From Arthrinium phaeospermum (lineage: Eukaryota; Ascomycota; Sordariomycetes; Amphisphaeriales; Apiosporaceae), in the NCBI GenBank assembly GCA_006503535.1, contig QYRS01000011.1:2170001-2234000 (forward strand): a DNA stretch of 64,000 bases. Direction: 5' to 3'. A model generated the notes under the pieces. It saw only the letters and a list, made by a program, of their open reading frames with translations. It searched no databases and was not told the origin of the DNA. This document shows, piece by piece, positions 1 to 12,100 of this stretch (the first letter of the stretch is position 1; each line of letters begins with the position of its first letter). Both the position numbers and the translations under genes were made by a program.

Positions 1-619
1 GGAGACGGCCCTCGTGGGCGCGGATGGGGCAGGCGATCTGGCGCCAGTCTGGGTGGATGTTGGAGGTGCGCTCGTCGCGGAACTCGGCGACGAAGATGAG
101 GCCAACGGTGGCGCCGGGGATCATGGCGCCCGGGGGAGATTCCTCGAGCTGGTCGGCCAACTGGCCCGTCTTGGCGCCGCTGTTGGATACGACGGCGACG
201 TGGGAGCCGTGAGGAATCTCCTGCAGAGCGGCGCGGACGGCATAGGATACCTGGTCCCAAATCGCGGCGCGCCGTCTCTTGGTGGGATCGGCCATGATCT
301 CCCGGAGGGATGGCGGCTCGCGGGTTCGGTCAATGACGGAGTCGTGGAGGTTATGTAGGCCCGGGAATTGGGGCTCCCGGCGTCCGGGGTGGAGCTCGTC
401 CTCCATGCGGTACATGTCGCCCGGCGCAACAACGGGGTACCCGTCCTCCTTGCAGATCTCGGTTTTGACGGGCTGAGCCGTCGGCGAAGGCTTCGTGTTG
501 GTGCCCTCTTTTCCGAATTTGCCGCGGAGGCCGCCGTCAAGGGGTGACAGTCTGGGAGTCCAGACCTCGGTGGGTCCGTCTCGTCGCTGCTGCGCTGTGG
601 CATTTGTGGTGATCGCCAT
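1..619 (-). CDS. Unknown conserved-looking protein, 3' end outside window
   Basis: An open frame runs leftward from an ATG at 619-617 to the window edge without a stop, giving about 206 residues of an incomplete protein. It starts MAITTNATAQQRRDGPTEVW. Later parts include VVAPGDMYRMEDELHPG and a stretch with alternating hydrophobic residues (SHVAVVSNSGAKTGQLADQL). I see no signal peptide, membrane segment or catalytic motif that I recognise. Codon use is GC-rich at third positions like the other genes here. The family is not recognised; the rest of the gene lies to the left of the window. The start is the first ATG of the frame, but an upstream exon cannot be excluded. Confidence 0.6.
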   Translation of the reverse strand, partial: MAITTNATAQQRRDGPTEVWTPRLSPLDGGLRGKFGKEGTNTKPSPTAQPVKTEICKEDGYPVVAPGDMYRMEDELHPGRREPQFPGLHNLHDSVIDRTREPPSLREIMADPTKRRRAAIWDQVSYAVRAALQEIPHGSHVAVVSNSGAKTGQLADQLEESPPGAMIPGATVGLIFVAEFRDERTSNIHPDWRQIACPIRAHEGRL

Positions 620-2182
620 CATGACCGAAAGTGTTGATTTCAACTTAGACTGTTTTACCCGTAATGACTGCTGGATATCAAGCATGAAAAGAGTCTTTTG
701 ATGCCTCTCGGGGTGTAGCATGCTTTTTATAGACGATATCGGTCAGAGTGAATGCAAAGGCATTGCGTCGGATCACACGCACTCTGACACAGGATGATCC
801 AAAGGATTCAATGTCGCCATCCGTACTCCTTTTACATAGCCTTTTCCTTGGTTGTTGGTCAGTGAATCACTCTTTTATGGTGCAAGCGCGGCTCCCAACA
901 AATGATGATGTTGTGTACTTACTAGGGATTAATTGGTGCTATGAGAATAAATGTTCATTCCGTTAATTAGGATATTGTTTGGATAAAATGGTGTGTCAGT
1001 TAGTCATGGGAAGTAGTATAATACTGGAAGCAACGCTATCTCCGTAAAGGGCATATGGAATGACAGTGCAGAATCCAATTTCGGTTGAATCTAGAAAGAG
1101 ATGTTTGGAGAGTGGCCTGTCTTTCAGTTTGAGAGATATTATAGAGCATTATTCAATTGGGGCCATTGGCTTGAAGTCCACACTTTGCGGCTATGCCACA
1201 TTTTCTCACGATTGGTTGGCCATGCATGCCAGGGAGAAGCCACCCAGCGCCGTTGAACGCATCTGCCTAACCGAGCTCCACATCCTGGCTATGCCATTCC
1301 TGCACCGTGGTATACGGACAGTCCCCCGATAGTGCGACTGGCATTCCTTGGATTGCCAGTCGAGTTCGGGAACGGCATCTCGTGTCCTTCTTGCTTGATT
1401 TCATGCATGCTCAGCAGCTGACTCGGAACGGCCGGCCAGGAGCAAAGTAGCCAATGGGGGGTCTGATCCGGAGAAGAAGCAAAAAGGGTTTGACGTAACC
1501 CGACCATCACGCTACAGGTAAGCCGCACTCGCTTATCTCGTGCGTCAACAATAGCCAGGACCCCAATTGCTTTCTTTTGGCAGTAGGGGTCACCCCACGC
1601 TTCCCAGAGAGACCCTTCGCATTCTGGCGCGCAGGACGCGGGGAGTGATGGGTTTACCTATGTCCGATGCATGGCTCACCACTTTTGGCAAAAGGTTGTG
1701 CTTGCGTGCATGGGGAGCCAGCCATATGCAAGCCACATCAACGGGGAAAACACAAAATCGCCCTATCAAGAACCAGAAGCGACTTGAGACATCTCGTAAA
1801 TGACTATCGCTGCTTGCGGCTGAAAGAGACTAAGGTGACTTCCCACGTCCTCGTGATGCTTGCACATATCAACAACGTGATTAGCTGTTTTTTATTCCTA
1901 TGGCACCTGCGTCACATCACAGATAAGAGAATATGCATAATTATGGATTTATGGTCAAAACCCGCATCAATTAAAAGAGTACATGAATGACTATACCGTT
2001 CTATTTATAGATCAACAGGGAAGCTTGGTACGGAGCCGCAAACTGCCAAGGGGAGTCACAAAATTCTCAACTTTCGCCACCGCAGAGCATACACTCGCAA
2101 TCGGAATCATCCCAGATTGGATTTGGGGGGTCGTTTGCTTTGGCGTAACGAGTCTGTCTCTTCTCGAACAGGATGCTGCTTC
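620..2182. other. Intergenic, no gene seen
   Basis: This 1.56 kb stretch is poorer in GC than its neighbours, and its short open frames have no protein-like composition. It should hold the promoter of the leftward gene ending at 619 and the 3' untranslated region of the F-box-like gene. I see nothing else. Confidence 0.6.
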
Positions 2183-3370
2183 CTAATCGAGACCTCCCAT
2201 TTCGAATATTCTCTGAGCACCAGGACACTCTCGGACGTGCTGCGCAAACCCCTCCCTCGACCAAGCCCGTTGTATCAGACCAAACAGAACCTTGGATGGC
2301 CGGTACTCTGGCCCGCGATACTCGGGGGGTATGGAGGCCCTCATGACTGCGTCTGTCGCGGCACTAAGCGTCGTAAAGTGGTGATTCCGCCAATTCCGGA
2401 ACGCATTGCTGGTCCTTTGGCAGCCCAGGCACCACCGGGCGTGCTCGAGCGTGCGGTCTCGGGTCAGGACGGGAAACGGCATCGTCGCCATGGTGGAGTA
2501 CGCGCACTGCGTGACAAACTTATCCCCGAGGCCGCCGCCGCCGCGGAGTGACGACAAGGATACGAAGCCATTGTCGTCTCCATCCCGGTACCAGTCGGGG
2601 CGCGGCCTGCGGCGGTGCGCCCCGGTCCAGAACCGCCCGTAATCGCGAGCCTTCTCGCCGGCGCAGCCGCTCATCACGGCCTGCTCTGCCTTGGCCTCGG
2701 AGCCGTGCACGGCGAGCCCGAGGGTCCGGGCGGCCTGCGCGGCGACGGCCCGGCCGTGGATCGGCAGTTCGCCCCACCAGGGTCCCCGTCCGTTGTCGCG
2801 GACCATGGCCCTCCTGACGTGGACGGTGGGCAGCGAGTCGGCCTGCTCTTTGGTGAGACCGCAGTACTTCTTTGCGTCGGCCCGGTCCATCAGCCGGAAG
2901 CTGGGATATTGCTTTCGGCAGCAATTGCAGCACCTCTGGCAGGTCGGGAGGAAAAGAAACGGCCCGGCCTCGCCGCAGATGGCGCAGTCCTCGGCCCTCA
3001 GTACATCATACAGGTTGGCCACGGTGTGGTGGTCCAGGATGCCCATGCGGCGGAGCGCCTTGACGGCGTCGGGGACGAAGCGGAGGATGTCGCGGTATTC
3101 GTGGCAGGATCGTACATAGCCGTTGGCCTGGATGGAAACTTGGGAGAAGCGCACGATGGATCGGAGGTCCATCTGTGCGACCACGAGTAATATGAGCTCG
3201 GCCGGCAAGCGGCCCAGTATGCCCAACGAGGAGGGGGAGAGACGCAGGTGCTCATATGCGAATGGGACGTTGCGTGGGGGCTTGGGCATTTGGCCCTTGA
3301 TTGCGATCATGCCATTGAATTTTCCTGTCGCCCACATGTGATCGTGGGGAATCTGGACCGACGTTGCCAT
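2183..3370 (-). CDS. F-box-like protein with cysteine-rich motif (paralogue 1)
   Basis: Single-exon gene of 395 residues from the ATG at 3370; an earlier in-frame start at 3457 would add 29 unlikely residues. Residues about 55-90 read as an F-box (LPAELILLVVAQMDLRS), the module that docks substrate receptors on Skp1 in SCF ubiquitin ligases. About 70 residues later comes a dense cysteine motif (CAICGEAGPFLFLPTCQRCC), possibly a small zinc site. The C-terminus carries RAWSREGFAQHVRECPGAQR. The next gene to the right is a tandem paralogue with the same order of motifs and almost the same length (396 after one frame correction). F-box proteins with private C-termini are a large, expanding class in filamentous fungi; the substrate cannot be predicted. 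The F-box call is by pattern only. Confidence 0.7.
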   Translation of the reverse strand: MATSVQIPHDHMWATGKFNGMIAIKGQMPKPPRNVPFAYEHLRLSPSSLGILGRLPAELILLVVAQMDLRSIVRFSQVSIQANGYVRSCHEYRDILRFVPDAVKALRRMGILDHHTVANLYDVLRAEDCAICGEAGPFLFLPTCQRCCNCCRKQYPSFRLMDRADAKKYCGLTKEQADSLPTVHVRRAMVRDNGRGPWWGELPIHGRAVAAQAARTLGLAVHGSEAKAEQAVMSGCAGEKARDYGRFWTGAHRRRPRPDWYRDGDDNGFVSLSSLRGGGGLGDKFVTQCAYSTMATMPFPVLTRDRTLEHARWCLGCQRTSNAFRNWRNHHFTTLSAATDAVMRASIPPEYRGPEYRPSKVLFGLIQRAWSREGFAQHVRECPGAQRIFEMGGLD

Positions 3371-4060
3371 GATGGGTTTCAGCTTTGCAGGGGAGGCAAG
3401 AATATTTTCGGATATCCTGATCCTTTGATATCGTCGTGTCTGTCGGAGCTGTTGCAAAGGAGCTGGGGGGGGGGGGGGGGGGGGGGTGGAAACTATGGGC
3501 TCGAGTATTTACGTAGTAAAGATGGCAATATCAAAGATGGAGTTTACTTGGTTGACTTTTTGAGTAAAGAGGGAAAAAGCAATCGGAGATGTGCAGCTTT
3601 GCTCTGACTCTAATGTACGAAAATTACACACAGCGTCTACTGACTTCCACGCAACGCGTCTTGGTTTTGCCTGTGAGATATGGTTCATGTTGGACCGAAT
3701 ATTACCAGAATTCAATTTGACAACGATCCGGGAAATGTCAAAAGGCTTCAATGGAAGCGTCAACTACATACCCCGCTGAAGCTGAATACTTAAAATGGTG
3801 GAAGCGGATGTTTTGGTTCGAAGGAGATTCGAAATACCGTATGTTCCAACTTGGTGCTTCTGTGCACTTTTGAACAATCGCATATTCACAGGACTGTAGA
3901 TAAGTAGGCTGGGCCTACATTGTGGGACAGAAATAGTTTATATATATGATCTCTCGCACAGTCTTGTGTTTGGATGGCTAACCTTCTTGAGATCAACGGG
4001 TTTGAATAGATTCAATTGATATTCGACCGAATAATTGCATCGTTCCATGGCATTTTCGAC
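3371..4060. other. Intergenic with a G22 tract
   Basis: About 690 bp between the two F-box-like genes. It contains an uninterrupted run of 22 G at 3465-3486, about 95 bp upstream of the start codon of paralogue 1. No gene is visible. Confidence 0.6.
3465..3486. repeat. G22 homopolymer
   Basis: Twenty-two consecutive G on the plus strand, close upstream of the F-box-like gene that starts at 3370. Its true length is uncertain because G/C runs appear under-called elsewhere in this window. Confidence 0.9.
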
Positions 4061-5250
4061 TCAATCATGACTTATGCTTTCTGAGAGGGACTGATACAGG
4101 CGCAACCGCTGCGCGCCGGGGCAGTGCCGGACGTGTTCCAAGAACGAATCCCGCGACCAAGCTCGCTTGGTCATGCCCGACACAACCCCCGGGAGCCAGT
4201 ACTTCTCGGTCTGGTACTCGGGGGCACGAGGGCCTTCCACTCGCCCTCGACTTGGTCCATGTCCTCGACCCAATGGGCCAGAATGTACTGGGTCAGGTCG
4301 CAACCGCGACACCACATCGCCGTTCCCAGCGTCGCGGTCGGGCGCTTGGTGAGCGTGGGGAAAAGCACCGTAGAGGCTTCGGCCAGCTTCCTCGAGTCGA
4401 GGCTCTCGGGCGGCGGCTTGGGGATGGTGTCATCAGGTTCGTCCCGTAGGGACCGCCGAAGCCAGTTGTGGCGTGGCGACACGCGGTGGGCCTCGTGCCA
4501 GTACTTTACTCTCTGGGGGGCGATCATTCCTTTGCCCGCATGGTTGACGGCTTGGGCCAGCGCCTCCTCGGAGCCGTAGACGGTGAGAGCGAGGTCCCGG
4601 GCGGCCTTGGCGCTGACGGCTTTTGAGCACAAGGAGGGATGCAGGCGGAGTCTGGTGGCCCCCCCTGCAACACCGACCATGCGGGGTGGGAGGTGGAGAG
4701 CATGGAGTTCTTCACACTGCTCCTCGGAAAGGCCATAGTACCGCCTTGCCTCAGACGGTCTGATCAACCTCAAGGCCGGGTAGTACGCCACGCACGCCTC
4801 GCAGCATCGCTCGCAGGTGGGGAGGAAAAGTAAGGGGCCGCGCTCGCCGCAGGTCGCACATGCGTCTGTCCGGAAGACGCGGTGTATGTCCGCAATCCGG
4901 TGGGAACCGCCGAGGCCGAGGTTCCCAAACGCCTCGAGAACCGTGGGAACGTGCGTCAGGAGGTCGCGGTATTCGAGACACGCACGCACGTAGGCATCTC
5001 CCTGGAAGGAAACCCTCTGGAGACGGGTAAGGGACCGGAGGTCCAGCTGTCCCACGATCATCAGCAGGACCTCGGGCGGGAACCGATCGAGAAGGCCGAG
5101 CGACGAGCTGCTGTAGGGTCGGAGCGGTTCCGTACGAGCCGGAAGCGTTTTCCCACCAGTGTCGGATCTCCCTCCGGCGAGGATCCCGTTGGGAACCCAC
5201 GCAAAGCGAGAGATGAGCTCCTCCTCGTCATCAAAAACGTTTGCAGCCAT
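4061..5250 (-). CDS. F-box-like protein (paralogue 2), one-base frameshift near the 3' end
   Basis: The start is the ATG at 5250 (MAANVFDDEEELISRF). The F-box-like stretch LPPEVLLMIVGQLDLRSL, the cysteine motif CATCGERGPLLFLPTCERCC and the C-terminal RAWSRDSFLEHVRHCPGAQR all match paralogue 1 in order and spacing. The last about 55 residues lie in a different frame. The switch falls in a run of five G (plus strand) at 4220-4224, where one extra base gives VPPEY, matching IPPEY in paralogue 1. The corrected protein has 396 residues against 395 in the paralogue. I read this as a base missing in the assembly rather than a pseudogene, because every other motif is intact and similar run errors occur nearby. 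If the deletion is real, the conserved C-terminus is lost. Confidence 0.7.
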
Positions 5251-6338
5251 GACTGATATCGTCTTTTTTATTTTTGAGGTAACCTGCTCTCTTTGGGTCT
5301 TTTGTTTCTGCCGGGGAGCCTTGATATGAATCGGAAAAAAAGAAGAGAAGAATAAGAATGAAGTGAGAGACGTGGGTGATTCGAACGGCTAAGGATTACA
5401 CAACGTAGTAGTGTATATCAACTAGATGAAGTGAAACATTAATGGAGAAAGAAAAACTAGCCCTGGAGAAAAATCTGAGATATATGTCTCCTTTCCTCGA
5501 TCGAAATGGCTTGGTTTACTCGATTGAACGATCCGCATTACGCGTGGTCTTTATCTGGATGTGTGGTGTAGTATTTCAACCAAGCATCGTCCAAAGCTAA
5601 ATTGGCAACCTCCAGGCAATGCCACGGCACTACATTCAAGCTGTTGTCCAGCATGAACACACACACGCGCGCGCACATAGCAAGAGAGAGGGAGGGAGAG
5701 AGAATTGAAGGCATACACTCAGAGGGAGCCACTGTAGGCTTTTATACCCAGTGGGTGGTTCCCAATTGACCATTGGCAGGGTAATACCCAAAGGGATGGA
5801 AATAATGGCTTGGCTTCTGTGTCATGTTGGCTCGTTCACCAAAGTTCTTGAAATACACGGAAACCGAATGTTTAGCATAAGCAATGTTCTCTTTACGGAT
5901 GACCGTTTTGGCTGAGCCGACATATGGCACAGAAAATCACCAAAACAAAAGGGGGGAAAAGTGGGGAATAGCTAGCTGCAATTGGTTGATACCTACTGCA
6001 AACATGAAAAGCGCATGGCCTCTGTCTGCCGGATTGTGCCGTACAGCTTGAAGCACATCACAAATAAGAATTCAATTAATAAGGGATAGGTACACATTTT
6101 CTTGTTCCTGATCTGTATTACTGCTTTTCGCTTTATCTGAACAAACTTGTACACGGGTATCACAGAAATCAACGCTAAAATGCGCAAAATTGCATCGTTG
6201 TCCCCCGCCGCCGCAGCCATCTTTCAACCGCAGCACACATTCCCCAAGCTTCTGTCGGGACATGGAGAAACAATCCTTCTTCCCTGGGTGTAGCTCGCTC
6301 TCTTAAGCTCAGGTTGGTTTGGTTTTGGTCTTCATTCC
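5251..6338. other. Intergenic, one dispersed-repeat copy
   Basis: About 1.1 kb without a supportable gene. It holds one copy of a sequence also found at 59292 and a short purine/CA-rich low-complexity patch near 5655-5705. Confidence 0.6.
5281..5353 (+). repeat. Dispersed repeat ending in an A-rich tail, copy 1
   Basis: About 56 bp from the sequence AACCTGCTCT onward match 59292-59346 with few differences, including the shared core CTTTTGTTTCTGCCGGG. Both copies run into an A-rich tail followed by GAA-type repeats. A 3' end shared by two otherwise different loci and followed by A is typical of a retroposed element. No coding part is seen. Confidence 0.6.
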
Positions 6339-8261
6339 TCATTTGACCATACTCTCCCGCAGACCCTTGGTCCGCAGCGTAACCCGAAGCTCCCCATCCT
6401 CAAAGGGCGGCGTCACCTCCACGGTGCGCGGACTCGGCGCTCTCTTAGGCGCGACTCCAGCGCCCAGCTTGTTGTCGTTGCCCTCGGTTCCTTTCTGCTG
6501 CTGTCCCTCGAGGGCCTTCCGAAGCTCGTCCCGCTGCTTGGTGGCTGCGTCGCTCTCGGCACTGCCCCTCCGACTGCCACCGGCGCTGCTGCCACCTCCG
6601 CCACCGCCGATATCTTCCACGCTCATGCGGCCCTTGAGTTTTCCCGCAAAGAGGCCCCTGATGCCGCCGCGCTTGCGCTCGGGCAGCTCGTCGGTTCCGG
6701 CGCTGCACACGTAGAGGAGGTACTTCAGGTTCGGCAGGGTGTGGCGGATGTCGACGACCTTAAGACCAGAGGCCACGCAGAGGGCTTCGATGTTCTTGTT
6801 CAGCAGGAACCAGCCATACTCGAAGCGGTATTGGGCAGTAGCCCCGCCCCGCAGGAAGAGAGGGAAAGACCGCTGTGTGTCGGCAATCTGCGAAATATCG
6901 TCCCGGATACTGCTTCGCGAGCCGTACACGGAGATAGGATACGGTAGCGGTACCGAGAGGTAAAACTGTAGCAAGTTCGTGACTTGGGCCACGAAGCCCA
7001 GCGCTGCAGACAGGGCGTCATCGGATGCGGTGGACGAGGTAGGGTCGTAGTTGGTGTTGGGCAGCGGCAAGCCGCAGATCTGGAAAGCCAGGGGAGGGGC
7101 CGCGGGGGCCTGCGTGATGGGAAAGACGCGGGTGAGTTCTTCGCAGATGCGCCGACGCTGGCCCCGAATCAAGTCGTTGGTTGTAGCGATGGCCTCGCGG
7201 GAGGCAGGCAGCTTAGCGCGCGCATGCTCGACATCTTGCTCGACGCTCTCCTGGGCTGCGCGACCTTCGGCTATGGCGGTGCGTCGGGCAGCGATGGAAG
7301 CCTTGAGTTGGTCGCGGCGGGCCTCGGCAGCTTTCAACTTGCGCTGCTGGGAAGCCACGCTCTTGTTCACCAGCTTTACCTTCTCTTCCTCCGCGGGGAG
7401 GGCGTCCGGGGGTATCTTCTCCAGCACTGTGTCGATCTGACCGGTGACCGACTCGCAGGTAGCAAGCGCATCCTGGATGGAGGCCTCCAGGTTCGAAAGC
7501 TTCATCAGAGCATTGTGGGACGAGGTGGGCAAGGCAGGGCCTTGCTTCGGATCGGGAACTCTGCTCGGAAGCTCAAGAGTGTAGACGCCGTCGATTAGGT
7601 GGAAGACAAGACAGTTCGGCGGGAATTGGTGGTTAATCAGCGACCCGATAAAGTTGAGCTGGCGCAGGTCGACTAGTTCTTCCAGCAGGAACAGCCATTC
7701 CCCGCGACGTTGTGCCCAGACCTTGACAGTTACTTGAGAGGATCGAGAGATGTAGGGATCAGCGTGGGTCAATTTAAAGAAATTGAAGTCGAAATTCTAG
7801 CCATGAAGTTTTATTAGTGCCTGTGATTTTTCCATGGTTTATTGTCAGAATCTCGAGGGTTCCCGTACCGTTGATCGCGTGCCCACTTCACTGATGTAAA
7901 TCGGGTCATCCACGCCTTGGACATGCAGAGAAAAGAAAACATCAGCGGCCCGGCTCTCGATGGCCTCCTCCAGCTGCTTCTGACGCGTGACGGGGCTCTT
8001 GTTGGCGAGGTTTGTGCTTCGTCGCCGAGGTTTAGGGGGTCGGTGGCTCAGGTCGGAGGAGGAGGCGGAGTGATGAAGCTGGGGCGCATTCTTAAGGCCG
8101 TCGAGCTTGTTCGGTGAGCCTCTGCTGAGATCGACGTCGTCGGTAGTCGTGAACGCGTGCCGCTCGAAGGTCAGGTTTCGGATATAGATTCCGTGCAGGT
8201 GTCGCAATCGACGATTCTGGGGCGTTAACAACGGCCGGGTCGACTCTCGGGAGAAAGACAT
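6339..8261 (-). CDS. VPS38: UVRAG/Vps38-like subunit of class III PI 3-kinase complex (ATG14 domain)
   Basis: Two exons (8261-7869 and 7796-6339, 72 bp intron) encode 616 residues. The N-terminus (RPLLTPQNRRLRHLHGIYIR, then IYISEVG) resembles the start and C2-like region of UVRAG/Vps38 proteins. The middle (about residues 200-310) is a charged, Ala/Glu/Lys/Arg-rich coiled coil. The segment FEYGWFLLNKNIEALC followed by TLPNLKYLL is the hallmark of the UVRAG/ATG14 family. Known role: regulatory subunit that directs the Vps34-Vps15-Vps30 lipid kinase to endosomes (complex II) for vacuolar sorting, or to autophagosomes if ATG14. The N-terminal C2-like part and absence of an N-terminal Cys cluster favour Vps38/UVRAG over Atg14. 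The start follows the intron-exon logic and is the first Met before the conserved part. It is divergent from RTC1 and shares an 862 bp promoter region. Confidence 0.8.
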
Positions 8262-9123
8262 GTTGTTGGGAAGCGAGCTGCGACGAACAACAGCAGCAAC
8301 AGCATTCCTTGGTGAAGTGGGTAAAGAATGCAGGCGGGAGTGGAAGCTTGTGCAATTGATCAATGTCTTTCTGGCAACGATACACCAGGCCCAATCAGTC
8401 ACCTAACCCTTGCTTCTGCGAATGGGTCGGAGCTGGAGCCATGCATGTGAATTCCCACGACTTCTGTGCAACAGACGTCTCGAGGGTGGGTTGTGTGCGT
8501 GTTGTCCAACAACCAAAGTGGGATGAACTTGAGATCCAGTCGGAGGCCTGGTGTTGTTAGCTCATTACCTAAACCCGTACCGCCTAGACAGCTTGACACA
8601 AGCCCCCCAGAGCAACGTCATTACCAATTGGCGCGATCCCTGCAGCATGCTACCCCAGCTGTTCGGTGGATCTTGGCGGCATTAGGCGGCAGAATGCATG
8701 CTGTAAGGAAGTACCTCCAGCTCAAGTCAGGTGGGACATGGAAGAGAGCACCAGCGACAGCTGCTATGGGCATTCTTAGCTGCCTCGGGATATTCCATGG
8801 CTTGAGCTGGTAGTACTTACACACAAGCTTACAGCAAGTCTGCGACAACTTCTCTCAAAACATTTGCGATACCTGGTCGCAAATTCGCCGATGTATACTG
8901 CGAACCACATCACAACTACATACATACTAGTCGAATATTACTCAACTCCTTGTGCGCCGACGCCCGGTCTTTTTTGTCAACTCCCCGCGATCGGCCGTGA
9001 TGTTGCTCGAGAGCTGAAAGAAGCCTCTCGCCCACCCGAACTATTTCCATTACTCGTCAAAACCATGAAGCGCCTCGGCTATTCAATCCGGCTTGGATAG
9101 CCAGCTAGCTACCTTCGTTCGAC
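8262..9123. other. Shared promoter region between VPS38-like and RTC1 genes
   Basis: 862 bp between two divergent start codons. No gene is visible; it must hold both promoters. Both flanking genes act at the vacuole/endosome, so co-regulation is possible but not shown by any site I can name. Confidence 0.5.
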
Positions 9124-12100
9124 ATGTACAACCAGGGCTCCTCCAAGATCATGCGCCGCCTACTGGGCCGTCCCCAGAGCGACTCCACGACCAACGACAA
9201 TAGCAACCTGGGCCCGACGAGCTCGCCCCTCCCGACCTCGTACCGCCCGAACCAATCGCAGAATGTCGTCTACCAGGCATCGCAACCGATAGTCTGCCTC
9301 GACCGATCGGCCGACGGTCGCCTCGCCGTGTTGGGCGGTCGCGACATCCTCAAGACTATACACATTGACGGGCTACACGTTCGTGAGGGCGTGGACCTCC
9401 GCGCCTACATCCAGGCGCAACAGGCCAACCGCTCCTCCAGTCTGGGGAACCAGCTGGCCATCAAGGATGTGAAGTGGTCTTCAAATCACGAGGGCGAGCC
9501 CACCATATTCACCGCTTGCGCCAGCGGCCAGATATTCCAGTACAACGTCAGCCGTCTCGGCTCCGCGACGCCCGGTGGCACGGTTCTGGACGTGATACAA
9601 ACCCAAGAGGAGTCGCGGCAGATCAACAAGCTCGATAGCAACCCGCACAAGAGCTCACTCTTGTTGTCAGGTGGCCAGGAGGGCATTGTGCGGCTCTTTG
9701 ATGTGCGCAGCCCCCAGCCAACAAGGAGTGGCCAGCTTACGTTTCATGCCTTCAAAGCTTTTCAGGGCAATTCCGAGGGTATTAGGGATATCAAATGGTG
9801 CCCCAAGGATGGATTCATCTTTGCCTGCGCCACAGATTCGGGCGCCATTCTAAAGTGGGACGTCAAGAAGGCGAATGCGCCGCTCCTGAAGATCAATGCG
9901 CATGCATCGCCGCGCGGTACTTCATCTATTTCCTGGCACCCTGACGGAAACCACCTGATCAGCGGTGGGTTTGACAGAAAATGCCATGTCTGGGATATGT
10001 CTACAACTGCCGAGAGGAGGCAGAAGCCACAGTGGACGATTTCGGCACCAGCACCTGTCAGTGTTGTCTCGTGGCGACCGCCGTTATGGTCGGCTACTGC
10101 CCAAGGGAAGCGAGCGGCCCAGGTTGCAGTATCGTATGGCGACAGTGGCCACGGCAAGAAATACGGTATTTCCGGTGTGCATATCTGGGACCTTGGGCGT
10201 CCTACGATGCCGTACAAGGAAATCGACAGGTTCGACATCTCCCCGAGCGCCCTGCTCTGGCATGACCAAGATCTTCTCTGGACTGCAGGTCTAGATGGCA
10301 TCTTTTCTCAGTCTGACGTCGCGTTCGCTCCCAAGACCATGGACAGGCAACCACTCTCAAGCGTCGACTTTTCCCCATCGGGTGATGTAGTAATGATGCT
10401 GGAAGAAAGAGCACACCCCCGAGACCCCGCCCGACAACAGCTGTACCCGAAGTGCCCTCATCCTTTAGCACTAGTCCTTCTGGTCAGATGCTGAGCGTAA
10501 GCCGGAGTGACTCGGAAGACGACGTGGTGGGGAGTTTCCTTGGCCCTCGGAAGCGTGGCGGAAGACGGCGGAGACCTAGTGTACGCTCCGCGCAGGTTTA
10601 CAACACCACACCTCCTTCCGGCACGGGCACGGAAGAGCCCATCATCTCATTGGAGCAGGCCATCAACTTGACAGGAACTTTCAAGCCTCAACAGATCATG
10701 GCAATTGGACGGGTGCCTGTAGCTTCGAAGACAGCCATCTACCAGTATCTCGCATCTCATTACCTCGAAGCTTTGGAAAAGGGTCTTCCCGTGGATGAAG
10801 ATGAACGGCCTCTCAACGAGAGAGTCGCGGGTATCATGGACCATTATGCACGAGCTGCAGAGACTGTCAGTCAGTTTCGATTGGCCCAGACATGGAGGAT
10901 CCTGGCCTACGCGGTGGACTTGTTACTCACCCGAAGGTCTGAATACCATCTGGAGATGCGAACGGCGCGACGTAAGAACTCGAAGCCCAACGGCCTCCTT
11001 GAAAAGTCGGATTCGAAAGCCAACCTATCCAAGTTTGGGGCCATGCCACAGCTGAAAGTGAATGGCGAGGCCTCGCCGAGAAGGGCGACGTCGGTCTCGT
11101 CGATGGAAAGCCGCCAGACAACGAAGAAGTCCCTCCTAGCCGAGGAGATTGATAGCGAATCGAATGCGGCTACACCGCTGGCTCGTCCAGTGGAAGATAA
11201 CCTCCCAGAAGACCACCACCAGTATCGGTCTTCTGGTCAGACGCTAACTCCAGTCCAGGAGGTGGAGAGCTTTACTCTCCCTCCCAACCTCAACGCGAAC
11301 CTGATCAACGCGGCCCAGGCCGAGGCGCTGGCGGGTGGGCGGAAACGTCTTGATTCGGCACCGATATCTGAAGACTCGCATGACAGCCAAATATCGAGCA
11401 CCGAGGGATACGACTTCTACGACATGGAAGCTGTCGACGTGTTGCCGAAGGCCATAGATATGCCCAAGAAGAGGGAGCCATTATCGCTCGACTATGCTGG
11501 ACCCAAGACCCCAGGTGGCAGTAAGCAACGCATGACAGTGGCCCGGCACGATTCCGACGAGAGTTTTGCCCAGATATTTTCGGTATCGGATACAAGTCAC
11601 GATACCAGTGTGTCCAATTCCTCTTATTCGCGTATGCCTCCGCCAGCTTCCAAGGGGCAGCAGCCGGAACCCAAGAGCGGCTCTGGTTCCCGCTCCACGC
11701 CCGAGGAGGAATACGAAAGCCGCATACGAGGCAGGCAACTCGATGCTCTCCCGGGCCAGAATAAGCAATCACTCCCCCGGGCGCCCGTCCGGCAGGATTC
11801 GAGCGACCTCGGCGAGATCTTCATGATCTCGCAGACGACGGCGGATAGCCTCGAGAGCGACTATTCTCCGCACATTTCCCATGAAACATCACAACACCCC
11901 ATCGAGCATCCAGCTCCGAGACTCGAGGTGATGCGATCCATGTCGCCACGTAAGACGTCGAACGAACGCGTCGCTCTGGGGAAGCCGGAAGAGCAAACGT
12001 CCAAAACGGTCATCGAGACGGACTTTATGCCGTGGCTGGACGATCCCGACTTCCCCTTCCCTCTGCTCTCCGACACCAACGCCAAGACCCGGGCCGTCCT

